A stretch of 11,782 bases of DNA from Cyanobacteriota bacterium (GTDB lineage: Bacteria > Cyanobacteriota > Cyanobacteriia > Phormidesmidales > Phormidesmidaceae), in contig JAIXUR010000493.1 in the NCBI GenBank assembly GCA_027483425.1, positions 1-11,782 on the forward strand, given 5' to 3'. Below the pieces are notes generated by a model. It had not been told where the DNA came from. It did no database searches and saw only the letters and a program-made list of their open reading frames with translations. This document shows positions 1 to 6,798 of this stretch, in pieces. Both the position numbers and the translations under genes were made by a program. Position 1 is the stretch's first letter. Every line of letters starts with the position of its first letter.

Positions 1-105
1 ATCGCCGTCCACGGCACCACCAACCAGGTGCTGTCTCTGGTGACCCGGCTGCTGCCCCGCAAAAAGCTGGCTGACATTGCCAGAGACATTCAAAAGCCCG
101 CCTAA
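1..105 (+). CDS. C-terminal end of a probable short-chain dehydrogenase/reductase (partial)
   Basis: Only the last 34 codons lie in the window, in frame 1, ending in TAA. The residues visible include N-Q-V-L-S-L-V-T-R-L-L-P-R, followed by a basic/hydrophobic helix. An asparagine then a helix ending in LLPR is common at the C-terminus of the DltE-like group of SDR oxidoreductases. The Rossmann fold and the YxxxK catalytic pair would lie upstream of the window, so the family call rests on a short tail and is tentative. The next gene starts 21 bases downstream on the same strand, so the two may be co-transcribed. Confidence 0.45.
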   Translation: MAVHGTTNQVLSLVTRLLPRKKLADIARDIQKPA

Positions 106-126
106 ACGCCCACCTAGGTAACGCCG

Positions 127-972
127 TTGATCGATCCGGCTCTGCGAGAACGTCTGGTCAATCATCTGGGGCAGGTGGTGGGCGATCGCAACCCCTTTTT
201 TTCTTTTTTTTTGCACTTCTTCGTGCAGCAGTACATCCAGCAAGAATTCTCCCGCTGGGGCGAGGTGACCGGCCATGACTTTGAATTTCAGGGCCGACAA
301 CACACCAACTGGGTCTTAAACCTGCCGGGGCGAGACCCCAGCCGTCCGCCGATCCTCGTCGGTGCCCACTACGACTCGGTCGTCGGCTCCCCTGGGGCCG
401 ACGACAACGCCACCGGAGTCGCAGTCCTGCTGGAGCTAGCTCGGGCCTGGCAGGGGCAACCGGGCAACTCCCCGCTGCGCCTGGTGGCCTTTGACCTAGA
501 AGAATCGGGCTTTGTGGGCAGCTATCACTACGCCAAAGACCTGCATCAGCGCGGCGAACCCCTAGGCCTGATGCTGTCCCTCGAAATGCTGGGCTACTGC
601 TGCCATCGGCCCCACTCCCAAACCTATCCACCGGGGCTAGACCGGCTCTACCCCAGCCAGGGCAACTACATCGCCCAGATCGGCCCGTGGCAGAGCATTC
701 CCACCATGGTGGGGCTGTGGCGGGGCTTTCGCGCCGCCGGAGTACGTAGCCAGTGGTTGCCCGTGGCCAACCAGGGTCGCCTAGTGCCCGACACCCGCCG
801 CAGTGACCATGTCCCCTTTTGGGATTTGGGCTACCCGGCCCTCTTAATCACCGACACGGCAAACCTGCGCAACCCCCACTACCACCAGGCAACCGACACC
901 CTCGAAACCCTAGACCTGGACTTTCTCACCCAGGTCTGCCAGGGGCTACTCTGGGGCCTGCGCCGTCTGTAG
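127..972 (+). CDS. M28 family zinc metallopeptidase
   Basis: A 281-residue peptidase of the M28 (aminopeptidase Y / glutaminyl cyclase-like) fold, likely with two zinc ions. Visible motifs are GAHYDS (His81), ADDNATG (the Asp pair at 92-93, one of which bridges the metals), EES (Glu125-126, catalytic base and ligand), SLEMLGY (Glu153), and a C-terminal SDHVPFWDLG...NPHYHQATDT block with His251/His253. All expected metal ligands are therefore present. No signal peptide is evident, so it may be cytoplasmic. There is no in-frame ATG near the front: an in-frame TAG at 115-117 limits the upstream side, so TTG at 127 is the earliest start, with a weak AGG at 116-118 eight bases before it. The 3' end overlaps the convergent M23 gene by 27 bases. 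The substrate is unknown. Residues 23-32 (NPFFSFFLHF) are encoded by a T7-C-T9 tract. Confidence 0.88.
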   Translation: MIDPALRERLVNHLGQVVGDRNPFFSFFLHFFVQQYIQQEFSRWGEVTGHDFEFQGRQHTNWVLNLPGRDPSRPPILVGAHYDSVVGSPGADDNATGVAVLLELARAWQGQPGNSPLRLVAFDLEESGFVGSYHYAKDLHQRGEPLGLMLSLEMLGYCCHRPHSQTYPPGLDRLYPSQGNYIAQIGPWQSIPTMVGLWRGFRAAGVRSQWLPVANQGRLVPDTRRSDHVPFWDLGYPALLITDTANLRNPHYHQATDTLETLDLDFLTQVCQGLLWGLRRL

Positions 973-1587
973 CTGCTGATAGTCAAACCCGGCCTTGATC
1001 ACCAGGGCTGGGTCAACCCAGGCCCCATCGTACTTCAGGCCCCAGTGCAGGTGCGGCCCGGTGGTGCTGCCGGTCATGCCGACCCGACCAATGCGCTGGC
1101 CAGAGGTCACCCGCTGCCCCTGGCGCAGCTCAATGCCGCCATCGCGATCGACTAGCACCCGGCCCCCTTCCTTTTCAATCACGATCTGGCCCTGCATGTG
1201 GCAGTAAATATGGGTCCAGCGACCCGACTGAATGATGGCTGAGGTGCCACAGGCGGTGTTGTCCGACACTTGAGTCACCTGGCCGTCCCACCAGCTGCGG
1301 ACGTAGCTGCCCATGGGTGCCGCCAGATCTAGGCCGTAGTGGAACCGGTGCCCGCCCATGGGGTGCTGCCGGTAGCCAAAGGGCGAGGTGTAGGCGGTGA
1401 ATTTTTCGACGGGGAACGAGGCCCCTAGCCAGGGGTTAGCGGGGGCCGCCGCCGCGATCGGCTCCTCAGCCATGCCCTGGGAGGTGGAGCGAATTAAGTC
1501 TGCCATAATGCCAAGGCCCACGCTAAGCGCAACAATCCAACCCAGGGCCTGCGCCCTGCCGTATTGACCATCCATAGATGCGAACAT
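946..1587 (-). CDS. Membrane-anchored M23 family (LytM-type) metallopeptidase
   Basis: A 213-residue protein with an N-terminal hydrophobic segment (about 14-32) that would be a signal anchor, a short Ala/Pro linker, and a LytM/peptidase_M23 domain from about 60 to 195. The zinc-site pattern is complete: HYGLD (His83, Asp87) and HLH (His179, His181), with His130 in THIYCHM as the probable second catalytic histidine. The family cleaves peptidoglycan cross-bridges or acts as an envelope regulator, so a periplasmic location is expected. An insertion at about 133-157, between the YCH and GQR segments, resembles other cyanobacterial homologues. ATG at 1587 gives the full anchor; a second ATG at 1575 (residue 5) is also possible and neither has a clear Shine-Dalgarno. 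The gene stops inside the end of the opposing M28 gene. Confidence 0.88.
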   Translation of the reverse strand: MFASMDGQYGRAQALGWIVALSVGLGIMADLIRSTSQGMAEEPIAAAAPANPWLGASFPVEKFTAYTSPFGYRQHPMGGHRFHYGLDLAAPMGSYVRSWWDGQVTQVSDNTACGTSAIIQSGRWTHIYCHMQGQIVIEKEGGRVLVDRDGGIELRQGQRVTSGQRIGRVGMTGSTTGPHLHWGLKYDGAWVDPALVIKAGFDYQQLQTAQAPE

Positions 1588-1604
1588 TGAGCTGCCGAAT
1601 TCTT

Positions 1605-1633
1605 ATGATAGTATACTTGAACTATTAATGCAA
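1605..1633 (-). promoter_or_regulatory. Candidate sigma-70 promoter for the M23 peptidase gene
   Basis: In an AT-rich island upstream of the M23 start, the minus strand reads TTGCAT (1633-1628), a 17-base spacer, then TATCAT (1610-1605). This gives a start of transcription near 1598 and a very short leader. The match is by eye only. An inverted pair, ATGATAGTA at 1605-1613 and TACTATTAT at 1637-1645 (8 of 9 complementary), brackets the elements and could be an operator. Confidence 0.35.
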
Positions 1634-1669
1634 ATGTACTATTATGACGTGAATTTCCCTCGGCAATGC

Positions 1670-1746
1670 TTAGGACAATTCTGTCAACAAAAACACCGAA
1701 GAAGTTTGATTCCTGTAGGGGCGCAGGGCTCTGCACCCCTACAGGA
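1670..1746 (+). repeat. Dispersed repeat with palindromic end, copy 1
   Basis: This copy has two parts. At 1670-1697 is a 28-base block that recurs inverted at 7468-7441 with 26 of 28 identities. At 1711-1746 is a near-perfect hairpin: the 11-base arms TCCTGTAGGGG and CCCCTACAGGA enclose a further GCAG/CTGC stem. The hairpin lies 5 bases beyond the stop of the large minus-strand gene and could also end its transcript, although no strong U-run follows directly. Confidence 0.7.
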
Positions 1747-1751
1747 GGGCG

Positions 1752-4736
1752 CTACTCGGGGCTAGGTTCTAGGACCAAGGGTCGTTGGGTGGAGGGGTCT
1801 AACACTTCTACGATGCCAGTTTCGCCGTTGAGGCGCACCCACTGGCCGGTGTGCAGCCGCTGGGTGGCGTTGGTCACATCCATCACCGCTGGAATGCCGT
1901 ACTCGCGGGCGATGATCGCCCCGTGGGAGAGGCGGCCACCCACTTCGGCAATCAGGCCCTGGGCGCGGGCCAGTAGAGGTGCCCAGCCCGCATCGGTGTA
2001 GGGCACGACGAGAATGAAAGGCCCCTCGGTGGCGGCTACCGCCTCGAGCTGGGTGACGACCAGCACTGGCCCGGCGACCACCCCCGCGCTGGCCCCAATG
2101 CCGGTGAGCTTTTGCTGCACCGTTGCGCCGGGGGCCAGGGCAAACTCGCGGCTGGGGGGAGCGTTGCCAAAGACTAGGTAGGGCACGACGGGCAGATGCT
2201 GGTCTTGGTCGTACTGGGTTTTGCGATCGCCAATCCGCCCCCGTATCCCCGACCAATCTGGCATCCCATCCCCCAGTACTTGCTCCCGAATCTCCTCCAG
2301 GGTGAGGAAGAAAATATCGTCTCGGGTGGCCAAATAGCCCTGCTGCTGCCACTGGGTGGCCAGGGCCAAAATGCTCCAGCGCAGCTCAGCCAGCAGGCGG
2401 TTGTAGAGGGTATTCACCTGGCCCTTGAGATCCAGCCGCCGCTGTACCAGGGCGGTTTTACCCCCCTGGACGGGGGCCGCTGCGGCCTTGGGCGGGGGCG
2501 GCTGCCGCACAAACTGGGCCAGTAGCTCGCGCACGGGGCCGGGGTTTTCTTGCCAGGTGGCCACGGCAATGTCGGTGCCCACGGGGCTGAGGTAGCCGTA
2601 CTCGTCAATAAATCGGCTGATTTCCTGGAGTAACGGTTCGCCATCGGTGCTTTCCGCCAGGGCCGTCATCAGCGACGAGGCATCGTTAATAGCGGCCAGC
2701 TCTGGGGCGGAGAGCACCTGGCGAATGTCCTGGGCGATCGCCCGCAGCGCCTCCAAGGCCGCGATCTCAGCATTCTGCCCAGAGGTGAGGCTGGCTTCGG
2801 GCACCTGGAACAGGGCGCGGCGCAGGGCAAAGCTGAGCGGCCCCAGAATGTTGTAGTAGGTAACCCGCTCCAGCAGATCGAGCACCCTGTCGATCCGGTT
2901 CAGCAACTCGCCGGGGGAAAGGGACTCCCTGGACACCGCCGCCAGCGCCGCCAACGCCGGGTCAAACACCGCCTGACTGGCTTGGTTGAATTGGCGTTCT
3001 AGTTTCAGTTCGCGGCGCACCAGGCGCACCAGGCCGGGTACGTTGCGCAGGGTAGACCCCAGGGGCGGGCGGCTAAACTTAGCCCCCCGGGTCAAAAATT
3101 CCAGGCTTTCGGCGGGCAAACCCATGCGGCGAAAGATATCCCCCAGCAGGGTGGCGTTGAAATAGGCATGGGCATGGTGCAGGGTGGCGGTGGCTTCAAA
3201 GTCGAGTCCTCGGGCGCGATCGCCCAGCACTACCGTAAAGATCTCCCCCCACACGCCGCAGGTCAGGGGCCGATTGATCGACCAGGTCAGGGGCCGAATG
3301 GTGCCGGGAATCACCTCGGCAGCAATCTTGCGCGTCCACAGCGGCTGCAGGTTCGTAATCGGGCGGCTCTGCAAGAGCCACAGGGTGTCGCCATCAAAGC
3401 TCCACTCAATGTCCTGGGGCACGCCCTGGAAACGGCTCTCCAGGTGGCGGGCCAGGTAGGCCACCTGCTGTAGCAGGCGCGAGGGGGTTTGGCCCTGGCC
3501 CTCAACGGTCAGGGTCAGGGCGTCGGAAAGCTGCCAGTCGGCGGCGGCGATTTCGGCCAGGGGAGGCACATCCTCGGGTTGCACCAGCACTCGGTACTGC
3601 TCGGGGGTGACCTGGCCCCCCACCACCTGGTCGGCCCCACCGGGCAGCGCTTCAATCACCACCCCGTCGCCGCAGCGGGTAATCGGGTCGCGGCTAAAGG
3701 CCACCCCAGAAAACTGCCCCTGCACCTGCTGCTGCACAATCACCGCTAGCCCCCGCTCAGGCAGGCCCTGGCTTTGGCGATAGGCCCGCGCCCGCTGGGA
3801 GTTGTAGGACGAAAACACCCGCACGATCGCCGCCGCCAGCGTCGCCTGGTCGGTCACATTTAAAAACGACTGGTACACCCCCGCCGCCGAGGCGGTGCCG
3901 GTATCTTCGTCCTGGGCCGACGATCGCACCGCTAGGGGCTGGGTGGGGGAGGGTTCGGCGATCGCCAGCAGGGCCGTCGGGTCATCCCCCGCTGGCAGCA
4001 CGTAGCCCCGAGGCACCGGGTACCCCCAGGCCCGCAGCTGGCCCAGGGTGGCGGCCTTATAGCCAAACTTGGCGGCATCCAGGGGTTGGTCAAGGGCTAC
4101 GAGGCCGCGATCGCCGCGAAAAAACCGAAACATGGTGCGAGACTCCAAGCGCCCTTCGTCGTCGGGCAAATCTAAATCGTCGGGTAGCTTTTGATAGATC
4201 CAGGCGATCAGCGCGCTGAGGCAAGTCATGGCCAACACTAACGCCCCATCCCGGTGGCGCAGGGCGGTAATCAGGGGCAGCAGTACCAGCGATAGCAGCC
4301 GACCCTGGCGACGCTCCCGAAAGATCGTAAACCCCAACCCGCTGATCATAAACGTCAACAGCGCCGTACCCCAGTCGTAGGCCACAATGCCCCACACCAC
4401 GTTGGTGGTACCCGCCCCCTGGGCAAACCAGTAGCGCCCCATCACCAAGCCAATCAGCGCCAGAATTTCCCACACCGGGTCAGTCGGGAAGTAGTATCGA
4501 GCCAGCAGCACCACCCCAATCCCCTTGGCGGCCTCCATCAGCACCGCCGCGATGCCCGCCACCTTACCCCCGTGGTAAAAGGCCGCCGACACACTCACAT
4601 TGCCCGTGCCCACCCGCCGCAGCCGCTGGCCCGACAGCAGCCGAGTAGACCACCCGGTCAGGGGCAAACCGCCCACCACCGGAGCCAGCACAAAGATTAA
4701 AAAGGCACCCCAAACCTGGGTTAGGGTCATGGCCAT
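1752..4736 (-). CDS. PlsY-like membrane domain fused to a PEP-synthase/rifampin-phosphotransferase-type dikinase
   Basis: A 994-residue fusion. Residues 8-180 hold several membrane helices and a PlsY-like motif (GTGN at 43-46, then HGGKVAG and EAAKG), the signature of acyl-phosphate:glycerol-3-phosphate acyltransferase. However, the second PlsY block (normally GHxFPVF...GGKG) is changed to GRYWFAQGAGTT at about 100-111, so acyltransferase activity is doubtful. Residues 212-461 form a PEP-synthase-type ATP-binding domain (KFGYKAATLG, AVRSSAQDEDT at 269-279, VVGG, DIEW, QSRPIT). Residues 465-860 are a helical middle domain. Residues 870-980 are the swivelling phosphohistidine domain with GGRLSHGAIIARE, where His937 is the phospho-carrier. 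The PEP/pyruvate TIM barrel of true PEP synthase is absent, so the layout resembles rifampin phosphotransferase-like dikinases. The substrate is unknown; a membrane lipid or isoprenoid is a guess. The ATG at 4736 and one at 4730 both lack a clear ribosome site. Confidence 0.85.
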   Translation of the reverse strand: MAMTLTQVWGAFLIFVLAPVVGGLPLTGWSTRLLSGQRLRRVGTGNVSVSAAFYHGGKVAGIAAVLMEAAKGIGVVLLARYYFPTDPVWEILALIGLVMGRYWFAQGAGTTNVVWGIVAYDWGTALLTFMISGLGFTIFRERRQGRLLSLVLLPLITALRHRDGALVLAMTCLSALIAWIYQKLPDDLDLPDDEGRLESRTMFRFFRGDRGLVALDQPLDAAKFGYKAATLGQLRAWGYPVPRGYVLPAGDDPTALLAIAEPSPTQPLAVRSSAQDEDTGTASAAGVYQSFLNVTDQATLAAAIVRVFSSYNSQRARAYRQSQGLPERGLAVIVQQQVQGQFSGVAFSRDPITRCGDGVVIEALPGGADQVVGGQVTPEQYRVLVQPEDVPPLAEIAAADWQLSDALTLTVEGQGQTPSRLLQQVAYLARHLESRFQGVPQDIEWSFDGDTLWLLQSRPITNLQPLWTRKIAAEVIPGTIRPLTWSINRPLTCGVWGEIFTVVLGDRARGLDFEATATLHHAHAYFNATLLGDIFRRMGLPAESLEFLTRGAKFSRPPLGSTLRNVPGLVRLVRRELKLERQFNQASQAVFDPALAALAAVSRESLSPGELLNRIDRVLDLLERVTYYNILGPLSFALRRALFQVPEASLTSGQNAEIAALEALRAIAQDIRQVLSAPELAAINDASSLMTALAESTDGEPLLQEISRFIDEYGYLSPVGTDIAVATWQENPGPVRELLAQFVRQPPPPKAAAAPVQGGKTALVQRRLDLKGQVNTLYNRLLAELRWSILALATQWQQQGYLATRDDIFFLTLEEIREQVLGDGMPDWSGIRGRIGDRKTQYDQDQHLPVVPYLVFGNAPPSREFALAPGATVQQKLTGIGASAGVVAGPVLVVTQLEAVAATEGPFILVVPYTDAGWAPLLARAQGLIAEVGGRLSHGAIIAREYGIPAVMDVTNATQRLHTGQWVRLNGETGIVEVLDPSTQRPLVLEPSPE

Positions 4737-4789
4737 TGATGTTAAGAGGCTACAAAAAAGGCTACAGAACGATAACGAAGCGGCGGGAT

Positions 4790-4817
4790 CTAAGGTTTAC
4801 GGTCCACGGTCTAAGGT
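4790..4817 (+). repeat. STRR heptanucleotide array (YYAMGGT), four units
   Basis: Four tandem heptamers of the form YYAMGGT, beginning with CTAAGGT and ending with the same unit. They lie in the 361-base gap between the PlsY-dikinase gene and the coiled-coil gene. Heptamer arrays like this are typical of filamentous cyanobacterial intergenic DNA. Confidence 0.65.
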
Positions 4818-4930
4818 CAGTTCGCCCCAAGACAATTCCTGCCTTGGGCAAATAACCCGCCCCCCACGGTAGAACTGTCCCTTGGTGGGTAATGTCCTGG
4901 AGTGAACATCATCCCAGGCTTTACGCTTCC

Positions 4931-4958
4931 CCTTAAACCTTACACCGTGAACCTTCAA
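4931..4958 (-). repeat. STRR heptanucleotide array, four units, opposite orientation
   Basis: On the plus strand four heptamers of the form CCKTNMA (for example CCTTAAA, CCGTGAA) follow one another. Read on the minus strand they match the class of the array at 4790-4817, so the two arrays form a loose inverted pair about 110 bases apart. Between them (4818-4930) I see no gene. Confidence 0.6.
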
Positions 4959-4968
4959 CCCCCTCTAA

Positions 4969-5098
4969 GAGGTTGTTTGAAAAGCCAAAGAGCATCTCAG
5001 GTTATGCCTAGGTCGTAGGCTAATGGCCTCAAAATCCAGCGTTTTTGTGGCCTCTTGGCAGCAAACTATACCTGGGACAACCCTTTTCAAACAACCTC
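4969..5098. mobile_element. Probable 130-bp MITE (terminal inverted repeats, TAA target duplication)
   Basis: The ends are perfect inverted repeats. AGAGGTTGTTTGAAAAG at 4968-4984 is the reverse complement of 5083-5099 (17 bases; 16 if the duplicated base is left out). TAA at 4966-4968 and again at 5099-5101 flanks the element as a 3-bp direct repeat. The interior has no open reading frame of note. A TNA target and this style of end recall IS5-family elements (IS1031 group), so a non-autonomous derivative is likely. The right end forms part of the stop codon of the neighbouring gene. Confidence 0.65.
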
Positions 5099-5760
5099 TA
5101 ATCCTCATAGGGGCTGACGTCGTACTGCACGTAGGGCTGCTGGGCGGGCGGCGGTAGGGGCTGCTTTTCGTAGTAGAAATAAGGATTTTGCGCCATGCGC
5201 ACCGGATACATCAGCTGTTGAGGTGGCTGATAGGTGCGCCGCTGAATGTATATCAGCCACAGCGCAATCACAGTAAACGCGGTGCCACCGGCCAACAGCA
5301 GCAGCATAAACAGGCCCAAAATACCCCACAGCAGCATGGTCTGGGTTTCGTTGTTGCGCGGTATCGACTCAATCAGCCGCACCTGCTGAGAGGTCATCGA
5401 CTCCACCGCCTCTTGATAGGTGTCGAGTTGTTCAAGCACGGCGTCGGTTTCAGACTGCTGACGCTCTAGCTGCGCCTTCAGGTCATCAGCTAAATTTTTC
5501 TGGGCGCGCAGTTCCTCTTGCAAACTGCTCACCAGATCCTGCTGCCGGGTCAGGTCGCGCTCAAACCGATCCTGCTGTTGCTCTTGGCCAGCCGTGGGCG
5601 GCGGCGGTATCGGCACGGTTTGAATATTTAGACTTTCGGCGCTGGGCGGTGGTGGCAGCACGGCAGGGGGGGTACCAGTGCCCGATCGCACTAGCAGGGT
5701 CAAAACGACCAGGGCTCCCCCGGCCGCACAGCAGGTAATTAAGATCGGTTTTTCCTTCAT
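5098..5760 (-). CDS. Hypothetical two-TM coiled-coil protein, Pro-rich
   Basis: I do not recognise this family. Numbering from the upstream TTG at 5772 (224 residues), it has a hydrophobic N-terminal segment (about 10-28), a Pro-rich linker (34-60), a Gln/Glu/Leu-rich coiled coil (about 63-135), a strong transmembrane helix (about 146-175, ending WLIYIQRR), and a Pro/Tyr/Gln-rich cytoplasmic tail ending SPYED. The coiled coil would lie in the periplasm if both helices span the membrane. The start is uncertain: the ATG at 5760 gives MKEKPIL and has AGGGA only three bases upstream, while TTG at 5772 has GAAGGA at 5786-5781 with an 8-base spacer. I prefer the ATG. The TAG stop (5100-5098) straddles the edge of the adjoining MITE. 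A scaffold or envelope role is conceivable but not shown. Confidence 0.7.
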   Translation of the reverse strand: MKEKPILITCCAAGGALVVLTLLVRSGTGTPPAVLPPPPSAESLNIQTVPIPPPPTAGQEQQQDRFERDLTRQQDLVSSLQEELRAQKNLADDLKAQLERQQSETDAVLEQLDTYQEAVESMTSQQVRLIESIPRNNETQTMLLWGILGLFMLLLLAGGTAFTVIALWLIYIQRRTYQPPQQLMYPVRMAQNPYFYYEKQPLPPPAQQPYVQYDVSPYED

Positions 5761-5843
5761 CAATCCCTGCAAAATTGAGGTCCTTCGGGGTGGTGGTGAC
5801 TGGTCAGATTTTCAGGAACTGTTGGGAGCGGTGTCTAGACCAC

Positions 5844-5868
5844 CCATAAACACTCTCCATAAACACTC
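5844..5868 (-). repeat. Direct repeat of a 12-mer at 13-base spacing
   Basis: CCATAAACACTC occurs at 5844-5855 and again at 5857-5868. On the minus strand this reads as two GAGTGTTTATGG units about 85-110 bases upstream of the coiled-coil gene. The position suits a regulator-binding direct repeat, but no known site is recognised. Confidence 0.5.
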
Positions 5869-6166
5869 CTAGGGATGGGAGTGGCGCTGGTGAACCCAGC
5901 CGTCAAATCCGCAGTGACATCCCCTGTGACACCCACAGGGATAGGGGGAGCGGGTTATGGAGTTTTCAGGGTCAAGCATCGGAAGCCCCAGAACAACTGG
6001 ATCCTGTAAATGCTAAAGACTATTCAGCCGGAGCGGTGATTTTTCAGGATTTCTCATCAAATTATGATGCATCCGCTAGAAATTGGCACAACAAAAACCG
6101 AGCTTCAGCGAGGTTAACCCAATGGGTGGGCCATTCCTCGCCAAAACCCGGCGCTAGGACGATGAT

Positions 6167-6223
6167 CAGTGACGATCGGTGACAGTGACGAAGGAGCCCG
6201 AGGAGAGAAACCCCCGAGGAGAG
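6167..6223. repeat. Two successive short duplications with a 16-base period
   Basis: CAGTGACGA occurs at 6167-6175 and 6183-6191, and CCCGAGGAGAG at 6197-6207 and 6213-6223. Both pairs are offset by 16 bases. The block sits immediately beyond the stop of the Trypco1 gene. Confidence 0.5.
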
Positions 6224-6227
6224 CAAG

Positions 6228-6608
6228 CTAGTTAAACGAGCACTCCACCGTAATTTTGAGGTTGCTCTCTGCGGTACCCCGCGTCACGTAAGGAACCCCT
6301 GCCTCTCCGCCGACCTTCAGGCCGAACTCCAGGGTGACTTTTTCGACATTGGCGGTAGACATATCTTTGAAGGCGTTCATGGTGTAGCTGGTGTAGGTGC
6401 GAATGGTGCCTTCAATCGCCTTAAAGCTCTGGGCAGCGTGGGCCGGGTTGGCCGTGCCCCAGGCCATTCCCTTGGCGGTGCGGGTGGTTTCACCGTAGGG
6501 GTCTGCGCCTTGGGAATTGGAGGCCGAGTCGGGGGCCACCACGTCGTCGGTGGCCTCCATGTAAATCTCAGTGCCATCCTCCAGGCGGATGGGAACCAGT
6601 TGGGTCAT
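6228..6608 (-). CDS. Trypco1-domain (CU044_2847 family) protein
   Basis: A 126-residue soluble protein. It starts MTQLVPIRLEDGTEIYMEA and ends with the conserved block VTLEFGLKVGGEAGVPYVTR, then GTAESNLKITVEC. This matches the trypsin-co-occurring domain 1 pattern of CU044_2847-type proteins, which are often encoded beside or fused to trypsin-like proteases, NACHT/STAND NTPases and other predicted conflict-system parts. A central segment (roughly 30-65) is Gly/Ala-rich and variable. No protease or NTPase partner lies in this window, so it is solitary here. ATG at 6608 is chosen over the GTG three codons upstream because GGAG sits eight bases before it. It is divergent from the 2TM-domain gene. 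The biochemical function is unknown; immunity-linked signalling is inferred from the family only. Confidence 0.78.
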   Translation of the reverse strand: MTQLVPIRLEDGTEIYMEATDDVVAPDSASNSQGADPYGETTRTAKGMAWGTANPAHAAQSFKAIEGTIRTYTSYTMNAFKDMSTANVEKVTLEFGLKVGGEAGVPYVTRGTAESNLKITVECSFN

Positions 6609-6616
6609 AGTGCACA

Positions 6617-6620
6617 CTCC
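6617..6620 (-). promoter_or_regulatory. Ribosome binding site fixing the Trypco1 start at 6608
   Basis: GGAG on the minus strand at 6620-6617, with an 8-base spacer to ATG 6608-6606. It overlaps the alternative GTG codon at 6617-6615, which makes that codon an unlikely start. Confidence 0.6.
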
Positions 6621-6686
6621 GATGGGTAAGATGCGTATCTAGATGTGTATCCAACCACTATCATTCCCGCCCCGGCCCAGGTCTGA

Positions 6687-6701
6687 CCAGGGCAACCCTG
6701 G
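6687..6701. other. Small perfect hairpin in the divergent promoter region
   Basis: CCAGGG (6687-6692), loop CAA, CCCTGG (6696-6701), within the 190-base gap between two divergent genes (6609-6798). It has no U-run on either strand, so it is more likely an operator or a chance palindrome than a terminator. The promoters of both genes must lie in this gap, but I cannot place them with confidence. Confidence 0.35.
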
Positions 6702-6787
6702 CCTGCTGTGACAATAGGTTTTCCGTACCCCAACCGATCCCACAATCCCATGAATTTTGTCTATAAGAAGAAAGGGAGTTTTGGCCG

Positions 6788-6792
6788 GGAGG
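6788..6792 (+). promoter_or_regulatory. Ribosome binding site fixing the 2TM-protein start at 6799
   Basis: GGAGG lies six bases upstream of ATG 6799, a near-ideal site. It argues against the longer reading from TTG at 6757, which has no comparable site. Confidence 0.7.
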
Positions 6793-6798
6793 GTGACG

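Larger units (their letters stand above)
5773..6227. other. 455-base intergenic region with short repeats only
   Basis: No gene or recognisable RNA was found here. It holds a duplicated 12-mer (5844-5868), a 7-bp hairpin (CCCTGTG at 5922-5928, CACAGGG at 5934-5940, loop ACACC) without a U-run, a weak hairpin at 6096-6115 followed on the minus strand by five T, and two 16-base-spaced duplications at 6167-6223. It must contain the leader of the coiled-coil gene and the end of the Trypco1 transcript. Confidence 0.5.

Noticed and set aside
1494..1736. An 80-codon minus-strand frame upstream of and overlapping the M23 gene
   Set aside because: It crosses the promoter-like AT-rich island and the repeat and shows no family features.
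1752..4736. True PEP synthase or pyruvate phosphate dikinase
   Set aside because: The PEP/pyruvate-binding TIM barrel is missing; the protein ends shortly after the phosphohistidine domain.
5922..5940. Rho-independent terminator
   Set aside because: The 7-bp hairpin has no T-run on either strand.
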